Source: Panax quinquefolius (Eukaryota > Streptophyta > Magnoliopsida > Apiales > Araliaceae). Taken from it: DNA of 64,000 bases. Each line of letters starts with the position of its first letter. Position 1 is the stretch's first letter. Made by a program: the position numbers and the translations under genes. Shown piece by piece: positions 51,900 to 63,090 of the stretch. The stretch lies in assembly GCA_020205615.1 (NCBI GenBank), contig CM035160.1:148967991-149031990 (forward strand). Direction: 5' to 3'. The notes under the pieces were generated by a model, which made no database searches, was not told the origin of the DNA, and saw only the letters and a program-made list of their open reading frames with translations.

Positions 51900-52399
51900 C
51901 AAATTTGACGTGTCTTTATTCAAATCCATAACATGGGCTAAGAAAGCTTGACATCCGCTTTTCAATAAACGAATAGCTTTTATGATTAGATATGACAAGG
52001 TGATTGATTTTAATGGTTTAGTTGCTTGAATTGCATAACAGTTGGTTAGAATATGAAAACTAACAACCTTACGAAAACAATCAATTTTGCATGATGAGTA
52101 GTTAACCAATCAATCCCTAAAATCACATCAAAAGCAAGTATCTTTAAAGAGATAAGGTCAATGTAAGGTAATGGTGCCAACTTGAATCAAACAAGATTTA
52201 TAAACAGTGGATGTGATGAAAGTTTCTCCTAACTGAGTTTCCACAGATAGGTCAAAGTCTAATTTCTCCTGAGTCAAGTTTAAACGCTGAGCACATGCAG
52301 AGAGATAAATGAATGGGTAGCATCGGTATCAAGTAAGGTATAAACTTCGCAAGAATTTATAAATAGCTTACCCGTGATCACCTCGTTTGTTCTTCCTCG
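51900..52399 (-). pseudogene. aspartic protease region of element D
   Basis: CEVYTLLDTDATHSFISLHV is read at about 52290-52350, so the active site is Asp-Thr-Asp instead of Asp-Thr-Gly. ILAFDVILGIDWLT and YSSCKIDCF follow near 52070-52140. The Gly to Asp change would inactivate a retropepsin if it is real. Confidence 0.78.
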
Positions 52400-53598
52400 A
52401 TTTTGACCAAATACAACAAACGCCTCTTCCCGAATCGCTGACTTTGACTTTTCTCGGGATGTTTTTGAGTCACCGTCCCCACGAACTAGGTTTCGCCATC
52501 GCATAATCTCGAGCGATATGTCCTTCCTTTCCACAATTATAGCATACCTTGAACTGTTGTGGCGCTTTGACCGATATGTCCCTCTTTTCCGCATTTAGAA
52601 GATACGACCGGTGGTCGTTTCTCCTCCCTTAGAACCGGGCTTTCTTGCAAGACCGCTGCCTTCACATGGTCGTTGTTAAATCTCCTCTTTTAAATCTCCT
52701 CCCGACTCGCTTTTCTATTTTCACGGCTATGATTACCACCAGAGTGGTTACCATTTTTGTCCGTCTGCTTTTCTCCGCCGGTTATCATTATTCTGCTGAT
52801 CGCTATCTCGATACGATCCTCGTTTGTGGTCCTCAATTGACCATACTCGTTATCTCGCCTAATAATTGAGCCCTCATTTACAACATCCGGAATAGAGAGA
52901 AAGTTTATGAGAAATGAGATATCGACGTATGCCGGGTTTCAAACCTCTAAGAAACATCCGCGTATACGCTTCCTCATTCTCCACCAAATGAGGTGCAAAC
53001 CCGATAACTCGCAAACTTTGCCTCGCATCGAGACACCGCCATTTGTTTTTGTTCTAATCTGATGAACTCCACTTCCTTCATACGACAACACTTTCGTGAA
53101 AGTATTTGTCATTAAATAGCTTCAAACGTCTCCCAAGACATACGCCGAAAAGGCCGATGGGTACGCTTCACGCACTCCCACCAAGAGAGTCTCGCCTCGC
53201 CACTTTAACATAAAGGTGGCGAATGGAACCTTCTGTTCTCCGCGTATCCCAAGACATCGAATATCTTGGTAATTTGTTTGACCCATGTTTCCGCCATGAT
53301 CGGATCTCGCTTTCCTTAAATTCGTGGTCCCAACTCTTTGAATCGCTTTCAATGTGACAACCCGTGAATTGCTATCATTTCCTCCTGTATTTTGAACACG
53401 AAGTTTCCTCGTCTCGATTTTGTATGAACCGCAAAAAACTTCTAAACATCCCCTCGCTCATCATCTCCTCAATGGTGTTGTTCACAGGAGGAACATTGCC
53501 ACCACTGTACGCTTCTCCTCGTTGAGTGAGTACATGCATCTCCACTGGCCTCATTTCCATTGTTAATATTCTCAATCGACATTCTCAAATACCGCCAT
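52400..53598 (-). pseudogene. gag of element D, frameshifted
   Basis: The probable start is ATG 53596-53598 on the minus strand (MAVFENVD then a stop). Capsid phrases are MEMRPVEMHVLTQRGE, NNTIEEMMSEGMFRSF, QTNYQDIRCLG (shifted), VPFATFMLKWRGE and VREAYPSAFSAYV. The zinc knuckle CYNCGKEGH is at about 52518-52546. The arrangement matches B. Confidence 0.82.
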
Positions 53599-53750
53599 AA
53601 AACAAGGGTTAATTAAGAAATCAATATATCACATAATATCCCTATATAATCGACCAACTAACAAATAAGCTTAGTAGGACACACTAGCGAAGGATTTACT
53701 CGCCTCTCCCTCCTAGTTCTATTCCCCATCTCCGCCAGAGATCATATCCC

Positions 53751-53767
53751 TAAGCTCGATACCAACC
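53751..53767 (-). other. primer-binding site of element D
   Basis: On the minus strand it reads GGTTGGTATCGAGCTTA, directly after the 5' LTR end. It is the same initiator-Met-like site as in C. Confidence 0.78.
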
Positions 53768-53768
53768 G

Positions 53769-56552
53769 TGATGCCCCAAAATAGTATACATCACCCATTC
53801 CGAAATGTCAATACATGGTACGTAAACAACTACAACTTTATTATTACAACAAGAAAAGCTGTGAGTTTGAATACAAATATTATCTTCTGTATAATATCTA
53901 TACTCAAATAAATCCTCATCACATTTATTGATACATTATTTTACAAAATGGTGAGGACTACTAAACAATCCTTTCTAAAACCTTCATTCCATACCCCACT
54001 GCATCTCGCTTATATTCTCGCCTCCCGAGAAAAAATGGAACAAAAAGAAAAGGGTGAGCTCAACTAGCTCAAGAAAGAATATTATGACTAAGATAATATA
54101 CAACAAATTATCGTTAGTCTTCAACAGGAAAAATCTAATAGAATACAATAGACAACAAATTTTAAATCAATATTCGCAATGAAATAATAATTCATTAGAA
54201 GAGTTAAGTAGAGAATGCAAACTACTATCTTCTATGTATGAATTTAAAAGTTCATCGCCTATCTTTTATCCCCGTAACATCAATCAATATACATCTCGAA
54301 TCAAATATTCATCTTTGCACTACAGCCAAAGATATTCATCACCGGGTCATGTTCATTTAAACACTGCTCATCTTTTGCACTACGGCCAAAGATATTCTTC
54401 AAAATCATTCATCTTTGCACTACAGGCCAAGATATTCTTAAGAAATCATTCATCTTTGCACTACAGTGCCAAAGATATTCCATAATATCATCATTTAAGA
54501 CCGAGGATGATGAAAATATTTTTTTAAAGAAACGAATCCAAAGGAAACAAAATGACAAGGATTAAGGATTAAGGATTCGTACTTGGTTTTATCCACGTCA
54601 AAAATACCTCAAAAATAATCATAGTGGTGTAAAATTCAAGAATGATTAAAACATGGATACAATCAAAGTTAGTATCCAAAATAGATATTTTGACGAAAAG
54701 AAGAAATTTTATTTTTCTGAATGAATAAGACCAGATATCGTGAATAGTGTCAGATATCGTGAATAAAGGCCGATATCGTGAATAGTAACTCCACACCAAA
54801 AGATAGAAATTCCACAAAAAACATCTTCACGCTTCATGAATAGTACTCGTGAATAAGAACTCGTGAATAAGAATAACTCATGAATAAGAACTCGTGAATA
54901 AGAACTCATGAATAAGAAACTCATGAATAAGAACCCGACATGAAAAAGTTCCAAATTTGATAAAAACTTCAGATCAACATTTCAAAGATAATGATATTGA
55001 AGAAATAATATCATTCGAGAAGAAAATAACATCCCTTACTTCGAAAGATCAATACTTCTAAATTTAAATACCGTATATAAGTCAAGGAAACTTGCACCGC
55101 CTAGCAATACTCAAAGTATACTCAAAATACTCACAAGAATACGCCATAATATAGAGAGAGAAAACTTCAGCCGTCGTGATTTTAATTCTAACCCAAGACC
55201 CTATTTATAGAAAATTGCTTAGAACACCAAAGCGTAAAATTTATTAAATATTATTATATTTTTCAAAATCCTCATACACACACTCTCAACCATCAATTAC
55301 ATGTAGCCCACCTCTCAAAAAAGTAAGAAAAACGTTTTTGTAATTTAAATTATTTTAAACTTCCAAAAATTAATTATTTCGGAGCTTCGGAACTTCAATA
55401 ATTCATAATAAATAGCCCTTTCATCAGAAAATTCGAATCTCGCGATTTTTTATAGGAAATTCAATTTTCTACAACTTTGCAGAAGAAAGTTTTTCCAAAT
55501 TCCAAATAGAAATTGATCGAAATCCACAAACAGACGATTTTACAGGGCTATAATCAAATTTCATTAATAAATGGGGTCCACCGACATGTTTAACATGTTT
55601 TAAACATTTATTGCAACAAAAATACTCTTCCTCCTCGTATACTCATATATCCCACATTCGTTGTAAAAATATCACCATTATTATATTATTAAAATATAAT
55701 AATATATTTAAATGAATTATTTTATCGTAAAAAGATAAAATTTCAATTTTTAACAATTGTCACATTAAAATTTTTCCATCTATATCCACATAAAATCAAT
55801 ATTTTCCTCATCATATGAATCAATAATTAATTATTCACAAATAATATTACAAAATCACAATATCGACAACCACGCAGCCTCAGAAAGAGAGGGCTTTCCA
55901 ATAAGAATTTCTTCTTCTGGCGCCGCAATTAGGTGACCAAACCTCTCCTTAGATGTAACTTTCTAGACATTGCCAATAATGTTATCTAATAATATTATTC
56001 GATAATATGAATTATTGCTTCGATAATGAAAAATACCTGTGTAATGACAATTATCAAACAACAATGAATATAAAATATCAACGCAAAAATTATTAACTCA
56101 ATAAAATAAAATAATCGAAATAAGAATTATCGTAACCATTATTGAGTAGTGCCTTCAATAATTGGTGCATACTGCAATGTCTTCAATACCGTGCAACAAC
56201 GCGTATTATTATGTTTTTAACCAATTTGGTATTCCAATAAGTTAATTGGTGAATAACTACGCCTGTTATTTTTAAACAACTTATATTTGTCGCTTTCTTC
56301 ATCCAATCGCTTCCACATGGGCCCACATGGCGGTCATACCATCGCATATTTAATATTCCCCGACAAAGATATCGAATATTCCATGACCAAACGAATATTC
56401 CGACGATAATGAATATTTTATAACCACTTGCTTATTTTGAAATATTTGCGTATTTAACCCTTTACTATCCACATTAATCAAATCAACCCTTACTATTTCA
56501 AAATAATAAATAAAGGAAATTCCTTTTTATTTAAAAATTTCGGGGTCTTACA
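53769..56552 (-). repeat. 5' LTR of element D
   Basis: The minus-strand LTR is 2784 bp, starting TGTAAGACCCC at 56552. TATA about 55201-55210 (CTATAAATAG), donor-like GAAGTAAGGG about 55032-55041, GTGAATAAGAACTC units 54840-54930, stem-loop array 54315-54480. It differs from the 3' LTR mostly by small indels. Confidence 0.93.
55201..55210 (-). promoter_or_regulatory. TATA box of D 5' LTR
   Basis: CTATAAATAG on the minus strand, at the start of the expected transcript of D. It is conserved in sequence and position with B. Confidence 0.7.
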
Positions 56553-57614
56553 CGATACCCATAATATTGCAATTGTGTAAGTCTTTTTGATGAAGCTTTA
56601 CCTTGATTGACATCCCACTGCTTAAAATCAGGTTCCCATCATGGCTCACCATACGGAAACAACAATACGTAATGTAGTGGTAAATAAGCCGGATGACATT
56701 CATTTATCTGCATCAACTGGTCACTCCCTCTTAACCGTACAATAATATCCCTCATCACAGAGAATTCAGCACCATCTCCAGGTAATATGACAACAACCTC
56801 CTCTCACGTGGGTAAATTATGAGTTCGACGGTCTTTTGCTGCACTATAATAAAGGTATGCTGGGATATCGTGATTGTTCAAATCTTCCCTGCTTAAAATT
56901 GCAGCTGCATGTCTAAACTTACCCGAAAATGAGTTGTATCTCAAAAGACTATCCTGGATTGTTCTTAGGACATCCTCTCGCAGATTCGGGTTTCTTCAAG
57001 AACGATATTCTAAAGTAAAGTAACGTGAAGATCGTGAATGTACAACCGCATATATATGGATCTTGACCTACTGGAGTTTGTTGTAACTTCTGTCAATACG
57101 ATGTCGCAATTCCCCACGGATTGTAAATGCGTTGGGACCCCCGCCAGAACCACTCTATCATCCATATGTAGACCTAAGCTCGTAAAAGCATTGTATTTAT
57201 CAGCATCGGTAACTTCGAAAGGACTTTGATGATCATCATTGCCATCATATAATGATTGAATTTACGGAGGAGGCGTTAATAGTTGTGGAAGTCGAATCTT
57301 TCCTTGCAAACAACATGTTCAAAGAAAGGCGATCAATGATGAATTTGATAACTTTTCGCTTCCAATGATGCAATCTTGAAAATGAGAGACACCTCATGTA
57401 TTCATTTTATCAAGGTAGTGTTTTCACGAAATAGGATGCGGCGGAGAAAGCGCATATTTGTAGGCAATGCCTCCTCTCTTGTACGCAAGCTCATCAATGA
57501 TTGGATCAATAATTGGTAATAACCTAGTAAATAAATGAACTTGTTTCAAATAGTTCACATATATATCGTAACACTCCTTATGGTATATAGTTATAAATAA
57601 TTTGCATTGAACTA
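56553..57614 (-). pseudogene. Helitron gene, copy 3, N-terminal part (right of element D)
   Basis: This continues 44402-46240 across element D. It matches copy 2 at about 36787-37847, including the GELRH-like and Cys-rich regions and the CKLFITIYHKECYDI segment (about 57540-57605). It ends at 57614 in the middle of the N-terminal region, where the copia LTR-like sequence starts. Copies 1 and 2 continue with ACCCTTCAATTGG at that place. Confidence 0.88.
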
Positions 57615-59487
57615 AGCTATTAGGTTTGTAATATTCATAACGCAATCAAATTGCATAATATATTATGCTAAGCGTGTAAAATCGAGTTTAAAAATTTACA
57701 AAACCATATACCCTTGATCATCCTTTATGCATAATTATTAATTAAACGAAAAGATAAAGAATAAATCATACCCTCAAGATCGAGCTTCCTCGTGTACAAG
57801 TTCACCTCCAAATCCTTTCGCTCAATCTTGAATCCACCGGGTTTGGTTCCTTCCTTTCGATCAACGTTAGCCACCCAAATGTTTGGCCTCTGAGGTGATC
57901 CACCAAGGAAGAATAAAATTTAAGAAGATGGGTGTTATGGCTAACCCTAGTTTTCTATCTCTATGTAAAGGTGTACTCTCCCAACTATTGGAAATATTAC
58001 GTATGTTGAGAAACCAACAACCCATTACCCATAATAAGACTCTCTTATTTATAGATGTGGGCAACCCACCTTAACAATTAAGGAATTGGGTTTTATTTAA
58101 TTAATTAAATTCTTTTAATTAATTAAGCTCCCTAATCTTATTAGGGATAATTAATTAAACTCCTTTAACTAATTTTCCTTCCTAATCCAATTAGGAATAA
58201 ATGAGAGTACTTATATTAAATTAATTCCTAAACTCTTTTAGAAATTAAAATAATAATAATTGTAATAATATTAATAAGACTCTCTTATTAATTTATATTT
58301 AATATTTCTAAAATATTAAATAATAATATTAAGCTATTTAATTTATTCTATCACCATAGATTAAATTAAATATACTTAACATATTATTACGATTATGCCA
58401 TTAACTTCTTAAATAATTATTCTTCCTTTTATGGTGTGACCCTTTTGGTTCTCCATATTAAACCTATTGTGAATAAATCAATTAGAATAATTCTAATCTT
58501 ATTTAAATAAATAAATTAAACAAATAATTTATTTAAATAAATAATATTTATTCTACAATAGGATAAGCCTCCTCCTAAATGATCAACGACTTTCCCGTAT
58601 AATATAGATTTCAACATTAATCATAAAAGAATCTTTGAGTAAATAGTTACCGCATAATTCAATCCTTCCACCATACAATGTCCCAATTAAATATAAGACA
58701 TGGAATTATCACAAGTCTTATTTTATTTAATTATATGTATTTTCGACTCTTAAATGCACAACTCAAATAATGCAAATTAGAAACTCCTTTCTAATTTCAT
58801 TCTCGCCAACAAGGACTACCAGGTTGTCATTTATCGAATCACATAGACATTTCTTTCTTTTATTAGTAGTGGTAGATTCTTTATCGATCATACATTATCT
58901 CCATGTACAACTTATTATACCCAAGCATACCCTTTGATATACCCTAAGGGTCTTAAGGAATAAGTCAAAGTATAACTCATCATACACAAGATACTATGAT
59001 GATCTCAAGTCCAAGGATCACTCAGACTACTATCACTACAGAATTCCTATCGACAGCAAATAAAACTCCATTAGGTATTCCTTAGCGAGCCACGCTCAAA
59101 GAACTTATTCTCTAATAAGCACCTACATACTTGCTTTTAGTGTCTCCACACAAATGATCATGAGATCAATCATCCTCATCCAATGAAAGCAAGCAACGAT
59201 GTACCAATCTATCCCATTCACTAATCCCCAATTTAGTAATCCAATGATTGGGAACTATTTTAGTTTTAAGCTTTCTAAGAATTTAGATCTCATTAGAATG
59301 ATCATCATCATTATTCTAAAAGCATTGCTTAAAACTATGGGTTTATCACATATTATAAAACAAAGATCATATAGATAATTAAAAGCCTTTAATAAATTAA
59401 TACTTTTTATTAATAAATGAATAAGATTGTTACAAAGTATATGCTTTATCATCAAACATGATCGGCTTGTGTGCATACTACTTTCAA
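57615..59487 (-). repeat. 3' LTR of Ty1/copia element (outer boundary uncertain)
   Basis: The inner edge is set by a polypurine tract at 59488-59500 and the LTR start TGAAAGTAGTATGC on the minus strand (59487). The outer edge is the end of Helitron identity at 57614, and about 10 bases separate it from the first TG. A TATA box, a leader-like stretch (57770-58040) and AT-rich U3 sequence with imperfect repeats of about 50 bp (58085-58210, around CCTAATCCAATTAGG) are present. No gene is seen. Confidence 0.7.
58044..58054 (-). promoter_or_regulatory. TATA box of copia LTR
   Basis: CTATAAATAAG on the minus strand is followed downstream by GC-richer leader-like sequence. This fits a U3/R boundary. 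Confidence 0.6.
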
Positions 59488-59500
59488 TCTCCCACTTGCA
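59488..59500 (-). other. polypurine tract of copia element
   Basis: GCAAGTGGGAGAT on the minus strand. The AAGTGGGAGATTG sequence is typical just before the 3' LTR of plant Ty1/copia elements. Confidence 0.8.
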
Positions 59501-59504
59501 CTAA

Positions 59505-60390
59505 AGCCAATCGCCATGGTATCTCATACTCTTCTTCTCTAAGTGACGATTATCCCGCCGTTGGATAAGCTTTTAGTTAATGGATATGTAATGTTGTTCA
59601 TGAGAGTCCACTATCTCTATAGTGATTTCCCATCTTTCAATGATTCTAATAATCAAATGAAAGTGCCACAACACATGTTTAGATCCAAGATGAGACTTAG
59701 AACTATTCCTAGTTCTCAGAATGAACTTTTAATCCAAACAATCAACTTGCAGCCTTCATTTATAGCTATATACTTTGTCTTTATCACTAAACCAAAGAAC
59801 TCTTTCATTGCTTGGAACCTTTCCAATTCAATCGCACCACTTGCTCAAGGTAACACTTTACCTTAAAGTGGATTTTTCTCGTCTTGGTCTGTCTGAAAAA
59901 CTTGAGTCTCAGTAAAGCCCTCTAGTTTTAATTCGCACCCACCATGTATATGATCACATCCTTAGTACCTAAGTAAGCACTTTAAGATGTTTTTCACCGA
60001 CTCATAGTGAACTTCTCCGCATTATGACCGATCAACATCGTCTCTCGATATTTCATCAGATACATGATAGTTACTCATGTGATCTCTCTTTTGAGTCTGT
60101 GGGGACTATAAAGAGAGATACACTCCATAAATCATCATACATGAGACATCTCTTGAGTTTGCCATGCTAAACGACTTTTAGCATCAAATGAATATACGCT
60201 CGGGTTAAGTCGAAAGATCCTCTTAAATCTATCTATATAGATTTATATCCCCAATTAAGATACTCTTCCCAAATCATTCGTGGAGGAATTGTTTAGACAA
60301 CTTTATCTTTACTTGATTGTAGCATTGGTATGTAATTCCTCATCCGTAGTATATCAACATATAATACTAGAAATTTCACGACGCCCCCAT
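59505..60390 (-). pseudogene. copia RT C-terminal part and RNase H
   Basis: On the minus strand, in shifting frames: FLVLYVD then ILRMRN (60340-60370), SILIGDINLYR-like residues, VKNILKCLLRY, HGGCELKLEGFTE (about 59920-59950), and KTKYIAINEGCKLIVWIKS (about 59740-59800). These are the C-terminal RT and RNase H of Ty1/copia. The catalytic YVDD reads YVD-I, lacking the second Asp. It ends just upstream of the polypurine tract. Confidence 0.85.
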
Positions 60391-61260
60391 CGACCTTTTT
60401 GTACACACTAGAACTCTTACCTCATCGTATGTAACTCGATCACCATCTTCTATGATGCGTGCACCTCATCATCATCATCCATGATGAATCCATACCTCCC
60501 GGGTATCTTCAAGACTATTCTAGATTTACGATTTGGTTGTGGTACAATAGGTCTATCTACGTGTTCCTCTTATTCGACTTATAGTATTTTGTGGTTCTCT
60601 TGACTTTTCAAGATCTATTATCCTCCCACTAGCCCCTTCAATGATAAACACATTTATCTTAGAAGGCAAAAGTGTTTCGCAACAAACACCTTTTGCTAAG
60701 TAGGATTATAGAATATATACCCTAAACTTACTTTAGGATGTCCCACAAATCGACACTTGTCAAATCTTGTCCCAAGCTTATCTTTTTTGAAACCTTTTCA
60801 CATAAGTTGACAACCCTTATCTTAACATACTTAAGATTAGGAATCCTCCCCGTCCATAACTTTTATGGAGTCTTGGGGTGGGATTTTGAGGTTACCTTTT
60901 CGTAGATATGCGTAAACCATTTCTAGGACACGACCCTGTAAGGATACCGAATGTCTCAGTGAAATCATTATGGATCGCACTACGTCCAACAAGGTATGAT
61001 TTTTCCTTTCGATACATCAATCAATTATCACAGATCGATGTGTGTCCATTATGAGAAAACCATTTGAGATGATCTAGAAACTTATTGCACAAGTATTTAT
61101 TCCTCGATCTAATCAAAGAATCTTAATACTTTGCCAATTTGTTTCACTTCCTAATTCTTTGAACCTTTCAAATAATTCACACTCAGATTTCAAAGAAATA
61201 CACTCATTCAACTCTTTGAATGATCATCTCCTTTTCTTATACTAGTTTGTTCAATTTGCA
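60391..61260 (-). pseudogene. copia integrase remnant with RT start, internally deleted
   Basis: The minus strand shows CNKFLDHLK (about 61070-61095), KSHPKTP and LWTGRIPNL (about 60830-60890), YVKRFQKR with FRVYIL (about 60690-60810), and RYGFIMDDDDEVH (about 60450-60500) leading to VTYDEV. This order matches the copia integrase C-terminus and the linker to RT. Immediately after it the sequence jumps to the YVDD region, so about 200 residues of RT are missing. The HHCC finger of integrase is also not found. Confidence 0.8.
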
Positions 61261-61655
61261 AAATATATTTTTCACGTAAGTCAAGTATACAAAATCCATT
61301 AAGTAATATTCCATTTATATAAAAACATTATTATTATAAATGTAACAACAATTGTTCTTAATTATAATACCAAAAATTTTATCATCCAACAATAAAATAG
61401 AAATAATATTTCTAACAAGAATTGGAATACAATAACAACTTATCGACTTAATAGATTTGCCCGTAGGCATTGCTAAACTATAAGTTTCTATAGCTAATGC
61501 AAAGAACCTTTGCTTCATTTTCCACACATAGATTACTTATATTTGTTTAGCTTTCTACTGCTTTTGGTCCCTTCATAAATCTATATTTATGATAACCAAA
61601 GTCGCTATCCAATACCCAAGTAGAACCTCGACTTAAAGAAAAATTTATTTCAATC
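61261..61655 (-). pseudogene. copia protease
   Basis: TWVLDSDFG lies at about 61600-61625, with the usual active-site Gly replaced by Asp. An open stretch of 70 residues (61315-61527) follows, with ETYSLAMPTGKSIKSISCYC, NIISILLLDDK and IIIKNNCCYIYNN. This is the characteristic copia sequence between protease and integrase. Confidence 0.85.
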
Positions 61656-62470
61656 ATGAACAAAAATCGATTAGAACCGAAACTCACTAAGCTTTTTTCG
61701 TTAGCCTCTCGCAAGATGCTTCTCGCATTTTCTTTCCAAAGTCCAAAGCTTATTGCAAAGGAAGCAAACTCCTTTGCTATCCGTGACGCTTTTGTTCTTA
61801 TTATCCTTTGTTTATGCCTTTCTATTTACCTTCTTTGAATCGCTCTTCTTTTCGTAAGATCCTTTGGCCCCTACCAAGAAGACTTGATCTTTCTTGGTTG
61901 AAAGTGACTCTCAACATTTTTCAACATGTTAAGCAAATCAAAGAAAGTCGATATCTAGCTTGTTCATATGAAAAATTCACAACAATTGTGAAAGGAGTCC
62001 GGAGTGAGTGCAAGATTAAATCTTGCTCAACTCTCCATCCACGACAAAACCAATTGTCTAATCGATCAATCAAATTGATTATGTTAAGAACTTTTTGTCT
62101 GCATTATAGTGTCATCAGCCATTCTAGATCTAAGAGCTCCTTAGATATCTCGATATCTATCGGCCCTACTTTCCTCACCATCAACTACTTGACGCATGTG
62201 CAGAGTATAGTAGAAGTATCCATAGTTTCAGTCGACGTCAAGCTTGTTACTCATGGATACGAGCATGATGCATCGAGCCAATCAGTGCATCATCTTGCCA
62301 CTTTCTAAAAGTAGCAATCTCTTCCTCGAGGCATTGTCTACAACCATCAAGGATAGGCGATTATGACATAAGATAGCTTTTCACCATGAGAACCATTCTC
62401 AAATTCCTTAACCAATCCATTTAATTCTTGGCCCGTTAATTTAGCATCTAATATGCTACGCAAAGATGAT
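61656..62470 (-). pseudogene. copia gag, frameshifted
   Basis: The minus strand shows LDAKLTGQELNGLVKEFENG (about 62380-62450), ADDTIMQ, LLNMLKNVESHFQPRK (about 61890-61940) and a knuckle-like CFLCNK, then ERKCEKHLA (about 61710-61770). The knuckle lacks its Gly-His, apparently from small indels. It precedes the protease as expected. Several stops are present. Confidence 0.72.
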
Positions 62471-63090
62471 AGTAATTTTAGACATTGTAAAATTTCAGAA
62501 ATAAATTTGTAATTAACAACATTTTAACATACATTCTTTTATTAATTACCAAAATAATTTAGGTCTTGTTTTAAATTGGTATCTCCCACTATTTTCTTCA
62601 AACTATATTACCTCACTTATATAGTTCTAAAAAAATCTAATTAAAGATTTGCTAGTGAGAATAAGGATCCCATTTCAAATGTATATAGCCTTGTGGTGAC
62701 ACAACAACAAACTATATATAAATAAATAGGTAGACAACTTTTGTCAATTACATCAACTATGCAACTCCTCAGATTTTTGCCTCTTAGATTATTTTGATCA
62801 AGTGGTGGCACATCCGAATCAAAATTATCCAAGTTAAGTCCCACCTAGCACTCCATATATTCAAAAAAAAAAAAATATCATCCTTGTGGTGACACAAACA
62901 AAATAATATTGTTCAATTTTCTTTATAAGCATCAAATGTGATAAATTAACATCTTAAATACTTAATACTTGCCTTGTGGTGACACAACAAACTCATATTA
63001 AATATTTAATACTCTATTAATTTTATCATGCTAGAAGGCTTACGCTCGATATTCCAAATATCTTTGAACGCTTAGGACTTAATATAAAAA
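62471..63090 (-). other. AT-rich stretch next to copia gag, with three identical hairpins
   Basis: I see no protein homology here. TTGTGGTGACACAA occurs at 62691-62704, 62884-62897 and 62974-62987, each inside CCTTGTGGTGACACAA. The 5-bp arms TTGTG/CACAA would form a small stem with a 4-base loop. By position it may be the 5' leader or start of gag of the copia element. Confidence 0.5.

Larger units (their letters stand above)
46241..56552 (-). mobile_element. gypsy element D (minus strand) with CGATA target duplication
   Basis: This 10.3 kb element has LTRs 46241-49039 and 53769-56552, and CGATA on both sides (46236-46240 and 56553-56557). It interrupts Helitron copy 3. The uninterrupted site AAACGATACCC is seen in copies 1 (28790-28800) and 2 (about 36785-36794). 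The family is that of B. Internal order and primer site are conserved, but every coding domain has frameshifts. Confidence 0.95.

Noticed and set aside
61808..62308. Plus-strand open stretch of 166 codons, the second longest in the window
   Set aside because: The opposite strand shows Ty1/copia gag phrases in the correct order before the protease, so this frame is most likely a shadow.
62570..62590. TTGGTATCTCCC as a primer-binding site
   Set aside because: It is on the wrong strand for the copia element and is not flanked by an LTR end.
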